This document shows positions 6,071-6,128 of a stretch of 6,128 nt of DNA, piece by piece. Source of the DNA: a bacterium (GTDB taxonomy: Bacteria > Zixibacteria > MSB-5A5 > GN15 > FEB-12); assembly GCA_030629485.1 (NCBI GenBank), contig DAOVOW010000129.1, positions 1 through 6,128 of the forward strand. The letters are read 5' to 3'. Numbering within the stretch: the first letter of the stretch is position 1; each line of letters starts with the position of its first letter. Made by a program: the position numbers and the translations under genes. The notes below the pieces were generated by a model that was not told the origin of the DNA, searched no databases, and saw only the letters and a program-made list of their open reading frames with translations.

Positions 6071-6128
6071 CGCGTAGCGGCGGGGCTTGTCTCCGCCGAC
6101 GCAGGCGGGTCCGAAGACGGACCCACCC
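6071..6128. repeat. REP-like double-hairpin element, cut by the window edge
   Basis: Two adjacent hairpins are visible. The first pairs GGCGGGG with CTCCGCC (6079-6085/6091-6097, one G·U) around CTTGT, with outer GCGT/ACGC (6072-6075/6099-6102). The second pairs GGGTCCG with CGGACCC (6107-6113/6118-6124) around AAGA, a perfect 7-bp stem. Paired GC-rich palindromes between genes are typical of REP/BIME-like interspersed repeats. Only one copy is visible here, so repeat status is an inference. The element probably continues past the edge. Confidence 0.55.

Noticed and set aside
1..6128. CRISPR array, phage genes, toxin-antitoxin pair or other novel defence system
   Set aside because: There are no regularly spaced repeats and no phage structural or integrase motifs. 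The only defence-like gene is a truncated RelA/SpoT remnant without a partner gene.

Overview
The window looks like ordinary chromosomal DNA from a free-living bacterium with about 55% GC. It shows dense coding on both strands, good Shine-Dalgarno sites, sigma70-like promoters, a tRNA without an encoded CCA, and GC-rich interspersed hairpins. An Enzyme I gene coupled to an archaeal-type bifunctional phosphoglucose/phosphomannose isomerase, together with a Lon-like AAA_32 protease, would suit a lineage of the FCB/Zixibacteria kind. That assignment is an inference from gene type and style, not something the sequence proves.

Layout, left to right. (1) 1-1406, minus strand: the N-terminal 468 residues of a Lon-related ATP-dependent protease. 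The proteolytic domain lies beyond the left edge. (2) 1407-2032: about 0.6 kb without a convincing gene. It holds several inverted repeats, a possible interspersed repeat or gene tail near 1544-1680, and a strong promoter at 1971-1998. (3) 2033-2104: tRNA-Glu with anticodon CUC. (4) 2100-2313: a ~214-bp internally deleted IS256-like element. It has matching terminal inverted repeats, a perfect Shine-Dalgarno site and the first ~29 codons of a transposase on the minus strand, and a 15-bp-stem hairpin. One end touches the last bases of the tRNA. (5) 2314-2786, minus strand: a RelA/SpoT-domain gene cut off by the other end of that element and also carrying an in-frame TAG. (6) 2855-5822, plus strand: a promoter and a two-gene operon, ptsI (phosphotransferase Enzyme I) and a bifunctional PGI/PMI that starts with TTG and whose ribosome site overlaps the ptsI stop. 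(7) 5823-6128: no gene. The last ~58 bases form a REP-like double hairpin.

The intact operon links PEP-dependent phosphoryl transfer to hexose-phosphate interconversion at the top of glycolysis. No HPr or sugar-specific EII gene is present, so the phosphate acceptor must be encoded elsewhere. The segment between the tRNA and ptsI looks like a small spot of mobile-element activity and gene decay. I found no convincing evidence of a new biological system. The most rewarding part is the tRNA / IS256 remnant / broken RelA-SpoT junction.
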